Assembly: GCF_000217935.1 (NCBI RefSeq)
Contig: NZ_AFHI01000071.1
Coordinates: 1 to 64,000, forward strand
Length of the DNA: 64,000 nt
Direction of reading: 5' to 3'
DNA from: Rheinheimera sp. A13L
Lineage (GTDB): Bacteria > Pseudomonadota > Gammaproteobacteria > Enterobacterales > Alteromonadaceae
Numbering within the stretch: position 1 is the first letter of the stretch; each line of letters starts with the position of its first letter. Shown one piece after another: positions 28,283 to 36,491 of the stretch. The notes under the pieces were generated by a model that saw only the letters and a program-made list of their open reading frames with translations, was not told the DNA's origin and made no database searches. Both the position numbers and the translations under genes were made by a program.

Positions 28283-29022
28283 GGTTGACGCATCCCGGCT
28301 GCAACTTTACAGCGCAACGAATAAGGCAGCAGATTCAGTAAATGCAGGCTAAATACCAAACGTTTCGGGAAACGAATGCGCAGCTGATGTGTATCAAGCC
28401 CTTTGCGAATACGGCCTGCCGCATCTGATACCTGCAACAGAAAAGGCATTTTAAAATCATTTTTTTGCGTTAAAGGCGTATCAACAAAACCAGGTTCAAT
28501 CAGACATACCCGAATGCCGGAATCAGTTAAATCCACTCTTAAGCTGTCAGCAAAATAGCTTAAGGCTGCTTTACTGGCTCCGTAAGCCTGGGCTTTGGTA
28601 AAAGGAAACAGATGGGCAAGGCTGCTGACCACAGCCAAAGTACCTTCTGTTGATTTCTGCAATAAAGGCATGAGTAATTTGACCGCTGCAACCACAGACT
28701 GAAAATTCAGCGCCATAGTCCGGTCAAATACATCCAAAGGAAGATTGGAGACATCCACATAATCGCAGCTGCCTGCGTTGAGGATCACTAAATCCAGCGC
28801 CGGAATTTGTTGTGCAAGCTGATCTATAGCAGCAGACAACAACTGTGTGTCGGTTAAATCTAGCGGAAAAGCATGAATACCCTTGTGTTGTTGATGCAAC
28901 TCGTTCAAGGCATTGACTGAACGGGCCACAGCTATCACTTGCCAGCCAGCATCAGCATATTGGATAGCAAGCTCGCGACCTAAGCCTGAACTGGCACCTG
29001 TAATTAAACAATAACGAGCCAT
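28279..29022 (-). CDS. Short-chain dehydrogenase/reductase
   Basis: A 247-residue NAD(P)-dependent oxidoreductase of the classical SDR type. It has TGASSGLG nucleotide-binding motif at the N-terminus, LNAG in the middle, the catalytic Ser in VVSSLAHL and the YGASKAAL active-site Tyr-x-x-x-Lys. Start ATG 29022 has AGGAG 9 bases upstream; GTG 29028 is possible. First gene of the SDR-DUF2878-chalcone-isomerase-like operon. Related SDRs occur in the ChrR-controlled photooxidative stress clusters; the substrate is unknown. Confidence 0.88.
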   Translation of the reverse strand: MARYCLITGASSGLGRELAIQYADAGWQVIAVARSVNALNELHQQHKGIHAFPLDLTDTQLLSAAIDQLAQQIPALDLVILNAGSCDYVDVSNLPLDVFDRTMALNFQSVVAAVKLLMPLLQKSTEGTLAVVSSLAHLFPFTKAQAYGASKAALSYFADSLRVDLTDSGIRVCLIEPGFVDTPLTQKNDFKMPFLLQVSDAAGRIRKGLDTHQLRIRFPKRLVFSLHLLNLLPYSLRCKVAAGMRQP

Positions 29023-29081
29023 ATACACAAACTCCTGAATTGGATGCTTGTTTATACGCGCAGAAGCTGTTTTTGGATCCT

Positions 29082-30083
29082 TTAGTGCGACACAGCAAGC
29101 TGCGACTGATCAACCATTTGTGTCTGACGGCTCAGGCTACGGATCAACAGCACAAAGCCAGTAGAGAGTAACAATGTAAATACGGAAGCCCAAATCAGCT
29201 TGTCCACCGAAGGGTTATAACAGAGGAAATACAGCAACTGAGCAATATTTAGTACAGCTATGGAATACAACATAATTTCTTTATTAATACGATGCAGCAC
29301 ATAAGCCCCCAAAGGCGCCATCAGTAATACCACAGGGTAAGCACATAACCAGGTTTGCACCTGATAGCCGGTTATACCCTGATCAACAAAATGCCTGTAG
29401 GCGTAGCCCAACACACTGATAGCAGCCATCAGCATAATACTCATATGAGTGGCCACTTTTTCCTGCATCCGAAAACGGGTGACCAGCAAAGTGTACAAAA
29501 TGATATCGGCGCCCGTGCCAAACAAACTGGCACACATACCACCTGCCAGTAGCATCAGCAGCAACAACACAAAATCCAGCGGTTTATTCAGATCTAAAGT
29601 GGCTTTGCTGCCCCTGTGTTTGCCAAAGCTGTAAACCACAGCAAAGCTGGTGATCAGGCTTAAAAACAGCGCTTGCATTATATACACTGGCAGTTGTTGC
29701 AGCAGTTGCATGCCCAAAACGAAACCAACAAAAGCAACAGGGATAAACAGCAATAAAAGTTTATAGGTTTTAAGCTGATTTGCCTTATGACTTAAGATAA
29801 AAATACTGGCGCTGGTCATGCCAATACTTTGGATCATCAGGCTAAAATCCCGCGCCATAGTGCGGTCTATATTGAGGAAAATATTCAGCACCGGGAAAGC
29901 GACAGCTCCTCCGCCTTCGGGAGTTACACCTGCCACAAAAGCACCGGCAACCATAATGGCCGGATAATACCAATGTTCAATTAAAAAATTGAGTTGATTA
30001 AACTGGCTAAAAAGCACAACCCAAACCACTAAAGCAGCAATAAACCACAATCGAAATACTTTGCTGTCAAACATCAGCGCCAT
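29082..30083 (-). CDS. TSUP (TauE/SafE) family permease
   Basis: A 333-residue polytopic inner-membrane protein with about eight hydrophobic helices. The paired glycine-rich repeats typical of sulfite exporter TauE/SafE proteins are visible as GVTPEGGGAVAFPVLN (N-terminal half) and CASLFGTGADIILYTLL (C-terminal half). These transport sulfur oxyanions or organosulfonates. It is a single gene with its own spacing on both sides; no sulfur-metabolism gene is adjacent, so the cargo cannot be inferred. Confidence 0.85.
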   Translation of the reverse strand: MALMFDSKVFRLWFIAALVVWVVLFSQFNQLNFLIEHWYYPAIMVAGAFVAGVTPEGGGAVAFPVLNIFLNIDRTMARDFSLMIQSIGMTSASIFILSHKANQLKTYKLLLLFIPVAFVGFVLGMQLLQQLPVYIMQALFLSLITSFAVVYSFGKHRGSKATLDLNKPLDFVLLLLMLLAGGMCASLFGTGADIILYTLLVTRFRMQEKVATHMSIMLMAAISVLGYAYRHFVDQGITGYQVQTWLCAYPVVLLMAPLGAYVLHRINKEIMLYSIAVLNIAQLLYFLCYNPSVDKLIWASVFTLLLSTGFVLLIRSLSRQTQMVDQSQLAVSH

Positions 30084-30184
30084 CCATTTTTCATTAGAAA
30101 GACAGCATAAAGCACAATGAAAATACTTTCATCGGTTTTGTGGTTATGAATTTTGAACTAATTTCTTCAGAGAGGAATTTAGAC

Positions 30185-30490
30185 TTAAGCGTACAGGTCC
30201 AGACTAAACATTTGCTGAACTTTTTCGCGTTTATCCTGATTGGCAAACATTTCGTAGGCATCTAAGGCCTGTTGATTACGTTGTTTTGGCTGGTCGTACA
30301 TAGTGCGTTTTTGTGCTTCCTGCTCGTCCAGCACAGACAAAGCTTCAGCGTCAACACGCACACCGGAACCCGATGGCGCCAGTGTGGTTTTGCTTTGCTG
30401 TTCAGCCTCAACGGCTTTGGTTTTATTGCCCTGAAATACCAGCCCAACATTAGGGCTTTGGGGTACATCACGACTTACGGCTATTGTCAT
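30185..30490 (-). CDS. Hypothetical small protein (101 residues)
   Basis: I do not recognise this protein. It is hydrophilic, with no signal peptide or membrane segment. The first half is low-complexity and probably disordered; the second half (about 55-101) is charged and helical, ending KREKVQQMFSLDLYA. Coding reality is supported by codon usage like its neighbours, a compact start and separation from flanking genes by about 100-150 bp. It lies between a TSUP permease and tsaB on the same strand. Confidence 0.65.
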   Translation of the reverse strand: MTIAVSRDVPQSPNVGLVFQGNKTKAVEAEQQSKTTLAPSGSGVRVDAEALSVLDEQEAQKRTMYDQPKQRNQQALDAYEMFANQDKREKVQQMFSLDLYA

Positions 30491-30589
30491 AACTGCTCAA
30501 AGTTCGCCTTGCTTTAGTGCCAGTATAACTTAGCAAAAAATTTCGCCAAGTCGCTTTTATTAATCTTCATACCCTACCATTTTAATAGG

Positions 30590-30616
30590 GTAGGGGCTGG
30601 GCTTTCCCCCGCCCGT
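30590..30616. repeat. GC-rich REP-like hairpin, copy 1
   Basis: GTAGGGGCTGGGCTTTC followed by CCCCGCCCGT forms an imperfect GC-rich hairpin between tsaB and the small orphan gene. Nearly the same word occurs at 50441-50467. It is preceded by another small dyad, ACCCTACC/GGGTAGG. Confidence 0.65.
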
Positions 30617-30644
30617 CCTGAATTCAAAGTCAATATCGCCGGGT

Positions 30645-31364
30645 TTACCTCCCGGGCAACTTCTGCCAGGTGACCTCATCGCGCACATAAGTCGGTTCTG
30701 CCAGTTCGGCGGCAATAAACTGCCCCTGCCGGAACGGAATTGCCGCCAGACTCAACATATCCTGCGCTGAAGGGTACAGAATCACAGGACTATGATGAAC
30801 CACAGCAAGATCTTCAGATCCAGTATTGCCAGTTTTGTGCCAGTCTTCCAACTGTTGTGGATAGGTTTGCCAGCCAGTCCCAACAGCACAAATATGGCCT
30901 TTCAATACAGGGCCAGGTAAGGCGGTTGGTTTAGCTGCAACCTCAGTGCTTAGCGCCTGCATTAAACCCTGCTCACCCAGCTGAAAACTGGCCAGATAGA
31001 CTTCATTCATCCGTGCATCTATGGCAGCAACCACCTGATGGGCCTGATGTAATCTGTGCGCGGCTTGCGCCATAGCAGCAAGCGTCGATACACCATAAAC
31101 GGGTAAATCAGCGCCAAAAGCCAGGCCCTGACATACGCCAACCCCTATACGCACACCGGTGAAACTGCCTGGGCCTTTGCCAAATACCAGACCATCCAGT
31201 TGCTGCAAAGTTAAACCAGCTTCAGACAATAGCTGTTGCACCATAGGCAAAATGCGTTTGCTGTGTTGCTGTGGGCAAACCTCGTCCAAAGTCCAAATGT
31301 TGCCATCGACAGTTAAAGCCACTGAACATGCTTCGGTTGAGGTATCTAATGCCAGTAATTTCAA
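30645..31364 (-). CDS. tsaB: tRNA threonylcarbamoyladenosine biosynthesis protein TsaB
   Basis: TsaB (YeaZ) partners TsaD and TsaE in making t6A at position 37 of ANN-decoding tRNAs. The 239-residue protein has the ASKHA-fold signatures LALDTSTEACSVAL at the N-terminus and GKGPGSFTGVRIGVG (about 63-77). Translation appears to start at TTG 31364, with AAGGAG 7 bases upstream. The gene order yoaA-tsaB matches E. coli. The C-terminal part is somewhat longer and more variable than the E. coli protein, as is usual. Confidence 0.95.
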   Translation of the reverse strand: MKLLALDTSTEACSVALTVDGNIWTLDEVCPQQHSKRILPMVQQLLSEAGLTLQQLDGLVFGKGPGSFTGVRIGVGVCQGLAFGADLPVYGVSTLAAMAQAAHRLHQAHQVVAAIDARMNEVYLASFQLGEQGLMQALSTEVAAKPTALPGPVLKGHICAVGTGWQTYPQQLEDWHKTGNTGSEDLAVVHHSPVILYPSAQDMLSLAAIPFRQGQFIAAELAEPTYVRDEVTWQKLPGR

Positions 31365-31395
31365 CAGGCTACTCCTTTTTACATTTTTGGTTATC

Positions 31396-31515
31396 TACTC
31401 AAAGTAATTGGAATTGCAGGGAGGCGACAAGTGCGTGAGACCCCAGGAGCATAGTAGTCCTATGTGACTGGGGCGAGAGCACGCAGGCAACAAAGCTGCA
31501 GCTTCAAGTACGAAG
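31396..31515 (-). repeat. Dispersed 120-bp hairpin repeat, copy B
   Basis: Reverse-complement copy of the element at 9735-9854. It fills the space between yoaA and tsaB almost completely, starting 6 bases from the yoaA stop. The central CCCCAG...CTGGGG and CATAG...CTATG dyads are conserved, with compensating differences in the outer arm, as expected of a folded RNA or a mobile palindromic element. Confidence 0.85.
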
Positions 31516-31521
31516 AGTATA

Positions 31522-33441
31522 TTACTTAGGTAAATCTTCTAAAAACTTTACCGCAGCCTGCAAATCGCGGCTACGGCGCATAGGGGGTAAGCTTTTTAAG
31601 AATACCGCCCCATAAGGCCGGGTGACTAATCTGTTATCACAAATAACTAAAACACCCCGATCAGACACGTCGCGGATTAAACGGCCAACCCCCTGCTTTA
31701 AGGTGATAACGGCTTGTGGCAATTGCACTAAAGCAAAAGGGTCCAACCCTTTCATCTGACAATCTTCATTACGGGCCTGCAACAAAGGGTCGTCAGGTGA
31801 TGCAAAAGGCAGTTTGTCGATAATAACGCAGCTTAGGGTATCGCCCCGTACATCAACACCTTCCCAAAAGCTGCCGGTTCCAAGCAATACCGCATGTTTG
31901 GTTTCAACAAATTGTTCCAGCAATAATCGTTTACTGGTGGTGCCCTGCACCAGCACAGGCAAAGACAAATGCTGTGGCAACTCGTTCGCCATCCATTGCA
32001 GCATTCTGTGACTGGTAAAGAGGAAAAAACAGCGGCCCTGATTGGCTTCAATTAAAGGCACTGCCAATTTTAGCAATGCTTTGCCCATACGGGCATCATT
32101 GGGCTCAGGTAAATAACGAGGCACCAGCAACATGGCCTGTTGTTCATAATCAAAAGGGCTGTCGAGTAACAAGGTGTCAGCCTGTTGCAAACCCATTTGC
32201 TCAATATAGTGGGCAAAGCCCTGATCCACTGACAAAGTCGCTGAGGTAAAAATCCAGCTGCGTTTTTCTGCAAATACCAGTTCACGGAATTTATCAGCGA
32301 TACTTAAAGGTGTTAAATGCAGACTGATATGTTGCCTGGTGGTTTCATACCAAAAACTGACACCGGTTTTACTGACATCCTGTAGCTTCTCCAGCTGAGT
32401 TTTAGCTAAAGCCAGCCGCTCAAAACAGTGATCTACCACTTCGTTGCGGCCTAAACTGCCTTTAAGCACCTGATACAACATGCCCATAGCTTCAGACACC
32501 CGGGTTAACGCCAGTTGTACATCAGGCCTTTTGCTGCTGTCACGCCAGTTACCCCGTTCAGGTTCGTCTGACCATAACAGTCGCCAGTCCCGCACCAAAG
32601 TCGCCAGCTTGTCTGCTGTTTTGCTTAGCTGCGGATGATCACGCAGTTCAGTTTTACAAATCAGTTCCAGCTCTTTACAGAGTTCCAGCAAAGTGCGGCT
32701 GGATAAGGTTTCGCCAAAATATTCACTGGCGATATCCGGAATTTGGTGGGCTTCATCAAAGATCACCACATCCATATTGGGCAGCAGCTCACCAAAACCT
32801 GTGTCTTTCAGCGCCATATCGGCAAAAAACAGATGGTGGTTCACTACCACTAAATCGGCCTGCATCGCCTTTTTACGGGCTTTTAGCAGATAACAGTCTT
32901 CGTAAGAAGGACAGTCTTTGCCGAGACAGTTATCTGTGGTGCTGGTAACCAGAGGTAAAGCTTTGGAGTCTTCCGCTATATAAGTCAGCTCGCCTATATC
33001 GCCACTTTGGGTTTCGTTGGACCACTTTTTGATCAGGCTTAAATCGTTAATCACAGCCGCATCTGCGGTTGGCACATGCTGGTAATGCTGATCTAAACGA
33101 AATAAACATAAATAGTTGGAACGGCCTTTGAGTAAAGACGTATCGACCGGCAAGGCGAGGGCTTTGAGTACTGTAGGTAAATCACGGAAATACAGCTGTT
33201 CCTGCAGGTTTTTAGTACCAGTGGATAAAATAACTTTTTTACCTGATAACAAAGCCGGTACTAAATAGGCGTAAGTTTTACCTGTACCAGTACCAGCCTC
33301 TACCAATAACGCATTGCCGTTTTCAATAGACTTAGTCACAGAAGCTGCCATCAGCTTTTGTGGTTCACGGGCCTTAAAACCGTCAATAGCTTTAGATAAA
33401 GCGCCTTGTTCGGCAAAAGCCTGCTGCACTTGTTTTAACAT
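31522..33441 (-). CDS. yoaA: DinG/YoaA-type ATP-dependent DNA helicase
   Basis: A 639-residue superfamily 2, XPD-like helicase with an iron-sulfur cluster, implicated in processing replication-blocking structures. Walker A is EAGTGTGKTYAY, the four Fe-S cysteines are in NYLCLF and NCLGKDCPSYEDC, the DEAH box is VIFDEAHQIPD, and the C-terminal helicase motifs include GTGSFWEGVDVRGD and QGVGRLIRD. I chose ATG 33441 because an in-frame extension upstream encodes a hydrophobic stretch absent from helicases. The tsaB neighbour identifies it as YoaA; E. coli DinG is the paralogue. Confidence 0.94.
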   Translation of the reverse strand: MLKQVQQAFAEQGALSKAIDGFKAREPQKLMAASVTKSIENGNALLVEAGTGTGKTYAYLVPALLSGKKVILSTGTKNLQEQLYFRDLPTVLKALALPVDTSLLKGRSNYLCLFRLDQHYQHVPTADAAVINDLSLIKKWSNETQSGDIGELTYIAEDSKALPLVTSTTDNCLGKDCPSYEDCYLLKARKKAMQADLVVVNHHLFFADMALKDTGFGELLPNMDVVIFDEAHQIPDIASEYFGETLSSRTLLELCKELELICKTELRDHPQLSKTADKLATLVRDWRLLWSDEPERGNWRDSSKRPDVQLALTRVSEAMGMLYQVLKGSLGRNEVVDHCFERLALAKTQLEKLQDVSKTGVSFWYETTRQHISLHLTPLSIADKFRELVFAEKRSWIFTSATLSVDQGFAHYIEQMGLQQADTLLLDSPFDYEQQAMLLVPRYLPEPNDARMGKALLKLAVPLIEANQGRCFFLFTSHRMLQWMANELPQHLSLPVLVQGTTSKRLLLEQFVETKHAVLLGTGSFWEGVDVRGDTLSCVIIDKLPFASPDDPLLQARNEDCQMKGLDPFALVQLPQAVITLKQGVGRLIRDVSDRGVLVICDNRLVTRPYGAVFLKSLPPMRRSRDLQAAVKFLEDLPK

Positions 33442-33530
33442 AAGCAAAAAAACAAGAAAGAGATGAAAGATGAAACAGCAGACAAAAGCATAAACAAGAC
33501 CTGGCAAGAATTTGCGCTATTATGCCTTGG

Positions 33531-33791
33531 CTAGACAAAAATATCTAAGTGTCCTTCATCATCCACATGCTGCTCTTCTTCAGGTGTGGTTTCAGGTGCA
33601 GCCGGATAATCGTCAGAGCGGCGTCTGTCCTGACGTTTTTTTTGCTGATCTTTGAGTAAAATCAGAAAACGTTTTTCTTCTTTTTCATAAGCACTGATTT
33701 TGGCATCTTTAAACACAGGCGCGATCATAGGCCTGGCTTGTTCAGCCGGCGTGCCTGGTGGTCGGTACAAATAGGGAAACAATACGTCCAT
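33531..33791 (-). CDS. Hypothetical small charged protein (86 residues)
   Basis: Not recognised. The N-terminus MDVLFPYLYRPPGTPAEQARPM is followed by a strongly basic helical region (EKRFLILLKDQQKKRQDRRR) and an acidic C-terminal tail ending DDEGHLDIFV. A good ribosome site (GGAGGGG) precedes the ATG, which supports real translation. It lies 90 bp upstream of yoaA on the same strand. The basic-then-acidic design could suit nucleic acid or protein binding, but that is a guess. Confidence 0.7.
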   Translation of the reverse strand: MDVLFPYLYRPPGTPAEQARPMIAPVFKDAKISAYEKEEKRFLILLKDQQKKRQDRRRSDDYPAAPETTPEEEQHVDDEGHLDIFV

Positions 33792-34012
33792 AAACCCCTC
33801 CTCTGCCCTGTTATCGGCAGTGAAACAAATAACTTTATCTATACAACCTGATTAATTTTCAACCCAACGGTTAGAGTCTTATTCTTATAATTTATTCATT
33901 TTTTATCGTTAAAAACTGTACATAAAAACAAATAAGCAACTAAATACAACAACTTAACAACACTCCACGCATTTAATAAAAGAGCAGAGAAACAAAAATT
34001 TCAGTTGCCTGA

Positions 34013-34040
34013 ATGACAAAAAGCCGTTAGCTTGTATACA
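34013..34040 (+). promoter_or_regulatory. his promoter: Candidate promoter of the his operon
   Basis: ATGACA (34013-34018, 5/6 to the -35 consensus) and TATACA (34035-34040) are separated by 16 bases. Transcription would begin near 34047, which leaves very little sequence before the GAGGAG of the leader peptide, so the true start could lie further upstream. The preceding 33792-34012 is AT-rich with no gene. Confidence 0.35.
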
Positions 34041-34062
34041 TCTTAACGAGGAGTCACTTTCC

Positions 34063-34110
34063 ATGATTATCAACATCCACTGGCATCATCACCATCATTT
34101 ATCCGACTAG
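34063..34110 (+). CDS. hisL: His operon leader peptide
   Basis: A 15-codon reading frame MIINIHWHHHHHLSD with six histidines in seven codons around one Trp, preceded by GAGGAG (34048-34053). Ribosome stalling on the His run when charged tRNA-His is scarce would let the antiterminator form. Its placement just before a terminator and hisG makes the assignment secure. Confidence 0.95.
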   Translation: MIINIHWHHHHHLSD

Positions 34111-34213
34111 CCGGTCCGTGTTGACATTGGAGGCTAGGTTATAACCAGCCTCTGGTGGAAAAGTGAAAACAAATTCCAACTGAACCCCGGGGCTAAAATC
34201 CCGGGGTTTTTGT
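34111..34213 (+). promoter_or_regulatory. His operon attenuator with terminator
   Basis: Downstream of the leader peptide, GAGGCTaGGTT (from 34130) pairs with AACCAGCCTC (to 34152) as an upstream hairpin. AACCCCGGG (34183-34191) pairs with CCCGGGGTT (34200-34208), followed by TTTTGTTTT, as the terminator. This is the classic histidine attenuation arrangement, 34 bases before the hisG start. Confidence 0.9.
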
Positions 34214-34241
34214 TTTACGATTTTACAAGGTAATAAATAAC

Positions 34242-35144
34242 ATGACAGTAAATACAGACAGATTACGTATCGCCATTCAGAAATCAGGCCGCTTGTCGCA
34301 AGACTCTCAGGCCCTGTTAACCAGCTGCGGTTTAAAGATCAACTTACGTGAACAGCGCCTGATCGCCCATGTAGAAAATATGGATGTCGATTTGCTGCGG
34401 GTACGTGATGACGATATTCCGGGTTTAGTGATGGACGGTGTTTGTGATTTAGGTTTTGTTGGCGAAAACGTACTGGAAGAAGTATCACTGCAGCGCCAAA
34501 TGGACAACGAAACTTACGATTACACTGTGTTGGCCCGTCTGGACTTTGGTGGCTGCCGCTTATCTATCGCTGTGCCGCAAGAAGAAGACTATAAATCCAT
34601 CAAAGATTTAGAAGGCCGCACTATTGCCACCACTTACCCACGTTTACTGAATCGCTATTTAAAACAAAAGGGTGTCAATTGCCGTATCGTCAATTTAAAA
34701 GGCTCAGTCGAAGTGGCACCACGCGCCGGTTTAGCCGACGCCATTTGTGATTTAGTCTCCACTGGTGCCACCCTGGAAGCCAATGGTTTAAAAGAAGTGG
34801 AAGTGATCTACCGATCCAAAGCAGTACTTATTCAGCGTCGTGATTTAGCAGATGAGAAACAGCTGAAACTGATTAAAAAACTGATGCCACGAATTCAGGG
34901 CGTGATGCAGGCCAATGAAAGCAAATACATTATGTTGCACGCGCCACGAGCTCGTTTACAGGAAGTGATAGCTCTGCTGCCAGGTGCCGAAAATCCAACT
35001 TTATTGCCACTGGCTGGCAATGACGATTTAGTGGCTTTGCATGTGGTCAGCAGCGAAACTTTGTTCTGGGAAACCATGGAGCAACTCAAAGGCTTAGGTG
35101 CCAGCTCTATTCTTGTATTACCCATTGAAAAGATGATGGAGTAA
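34242..35144 (+). CDS. hisG: ATP phosphoribosyltransferase HisG (long form)
   Basis: First step of histidine synthesis: ATP plus PRPP gives phosphoribosyl-ATP. At 300 residues it is the long, hexameric form with a C-terminal ACT-like domain for histidine feedback inhibition (about 225-300), so HisZ is not needed. The PRPP-binding signature is [20 protein letters not shown] (about 165-184). It begins the structural operon after the attenuator; AAGG precedes the ATG, and hisD begins three bases after its stop. Confidence 0.98.
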   Translation: MTVNTDRLRIAIQKSGRLSQDSQALLTSCGLKINLREQRLIAHVENMDVDLLRVRDDDIPGLVMDGVCDLGFVGENVLEEVSLQRQMDNETYDYTVLARLDFGGCRLSIAVPQEEDYKSIKDLEGRTIATTYPRLLNRYLKQKGVNCRIVNLKGSVEVAPRAGLADAICDLVSTGATLEANGLKEVEVIYRSKAVLIQRRDLADEKQLKLIKKLMPRIQGVMQANESKYIMLHAPRARLQEVIALLPGAENPTLLPLAGNDDLVALHVVSSETLFWETMEQLKGLGASSILVLPIEKMME

Positions 35145-35147
35145 GGC

Positions 35148-36491
35148 ATGCAGTTTCAGATCAGCAACTGGCAACAACTGGATAAAACTGCGCAGCAGGC
35201 TTTACTAGAGCGCCCGCTGCAGCAGGAATCCGACAGCTTAAAACAAAAAGTGCGGGACATTATCCGTGCTGTGCGCACTGAAGGCGATGCCGCTTTACTG
35301 CGTTTTAGCCGCGAATTCGACAAGCTGCAAAGCAACCCTTTGCGCTTGGCAGAGGATCTGCAACAAAACTTAATCGCCTCTTTATCCGATGAGCTAAAAA
35401 CCGCCATTCAGATTGCGTATCGTAATATCCGCACCTTTCATGCGGCTCAGTTGCCACAAAATATCCGCATTGAAACTCAGCCCGGTGTGATCTGTGAGCT
35501 TAATTACAGCGCTTTGGATCAGGTGGGTTTGTATGTACCTGGCGGCAGCGCACCTTTGCCTTCGACTGTATTGATGTTAGGTGTACCTGCTCAACTGGCC
35601 GGTTGTCGCCGAGTGGTGTTAGTCACACCTCCGGGTCAGCCTGAAGCAGGTGATATTGCTGCTGAAATTGTGTATGCAGCATCACTCTGTGGCATCACTG
35701 AAATTTATACCTTAGGTGGCGCTCAAGCTGTGGCTGCTTTGGCCTATGGCACTGAAAGCATCGGCAAAGTGGATAAAATTTTTGGCCCAGGCAACCGATT
35801 TGTCACCGAAGCTAAACAGCAAGTCAGTCAGGATGCCCGAGGTGCCGCTATTGATATGCCTGCAGGCCCTTCTGAAGTGCTGGTGATTGCCGACGACAAC
35901 GCCAATCCAGTCTTTGTGGCAGCAGATTTATTATCCCAGGCCGAACACGGCCCAGACTCACAAGTGGTGTTGGTAAGCCCTTCTGAAGCTTTACTGGTTA
36001 ATACTATTAGTGAGTTAAAACGTCAGACTGCTTTATTACCACGAGCTGAAATTGCTAAAAAGGCGCTTGCCAACAGCAGACTGATTTTAACGCCGGATTT
36101 AGCGACAGCGGCACAAGTGAGCAATCAATACGCGCCTGAACACTTAATTATTCAGACGGCTGATGATCAGGCTTTGCTTGGCAAACTGACTAACGCTGCC
36201 AGTATTTTTGTTGGCCCTTACACGCCTGAATCGGCAGGGGATTATGCCAGTGGTACTAACCACGTACTGCCCACTTATGGCTACAGCCGTAATCACAGCA
36301 GTTTAAGCCTGGCCGATTTTTATCGCCGTTACACAGTGCAAACCTTAACAGCAGCTGGCATGCGGGATTTAGGCCCCACTATTGTCAAGCTGGCTAAAGC
36401 CGAAGGTTTGGATGCACACGCCAATGCGGTTTCATTTCGTTTAGCAGAGTTAGAGCTTTCAGCACAAATTTCAGAGGAAAATCGTCAATGA
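35148..36491 (+). CDS. hisD: Histidinol dehydrogenase HisD
   Basis: Last two steps: NAD-dependent oxidation of histidinol to histidine, zinc-dependent. It is 447 residues, slightly longer than the E. coli enzyme (434). Diagnostic segments include VGLYVPGGSAPLPSTVLMLG, the GPGNRFVTEAKQ motif, IDMPAGPSEVLVIAD, AEHGPDSQ and the C-terminal GTNHVLPTYG with the catalytic His region. It overlaps hisC by four bases (ATGA). Confidence 0.98.
   Translation: MQFQISNWQQLDKTAQQALLERPLQQESDSLKQKVRDIIRAVRTEGDAALLRFSREFDKLQSNPLRLAEDLQQNLIASLSDELKTAIQIAYRNIRTFHAAQLPQNIRIETQPGVICELNYSALDQVGLYVPGGSAPLPSTVLMLGVPAQLAGCRRVVLVTPPGQPEAGDIAAEIVYAASLCGITEIYTLGGAQAVAALAYGTESIGKVDKIFGPGNRFVTEAKQQVSQDARGAAIDMPAGPSEVLVIADDNANPVFVAADLLSQAEHGPDSQVVLVSPSEALLVNTISELKRQTALLPRAEIAKKALANSRLILTPDLATAAQVSNQYAPEHLIIQTADDQALLGKLTNAASIFVGPYTPESAGDYASGTNHVLPTYGYSRNHSSLSLADFYRRYTVQTLTAAGMRDLGPTIVKLAKAEGLDAHANAVSFRLAELELSAQISEENRQ

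Noticed and set aside
22253-30640. Genomic island with integrase or mobile genes
   Set aside because: No integrase, transposase, tRNA boundary or direct repeats were seen; codon use resembles the flanks. Only the synteny break is supported.
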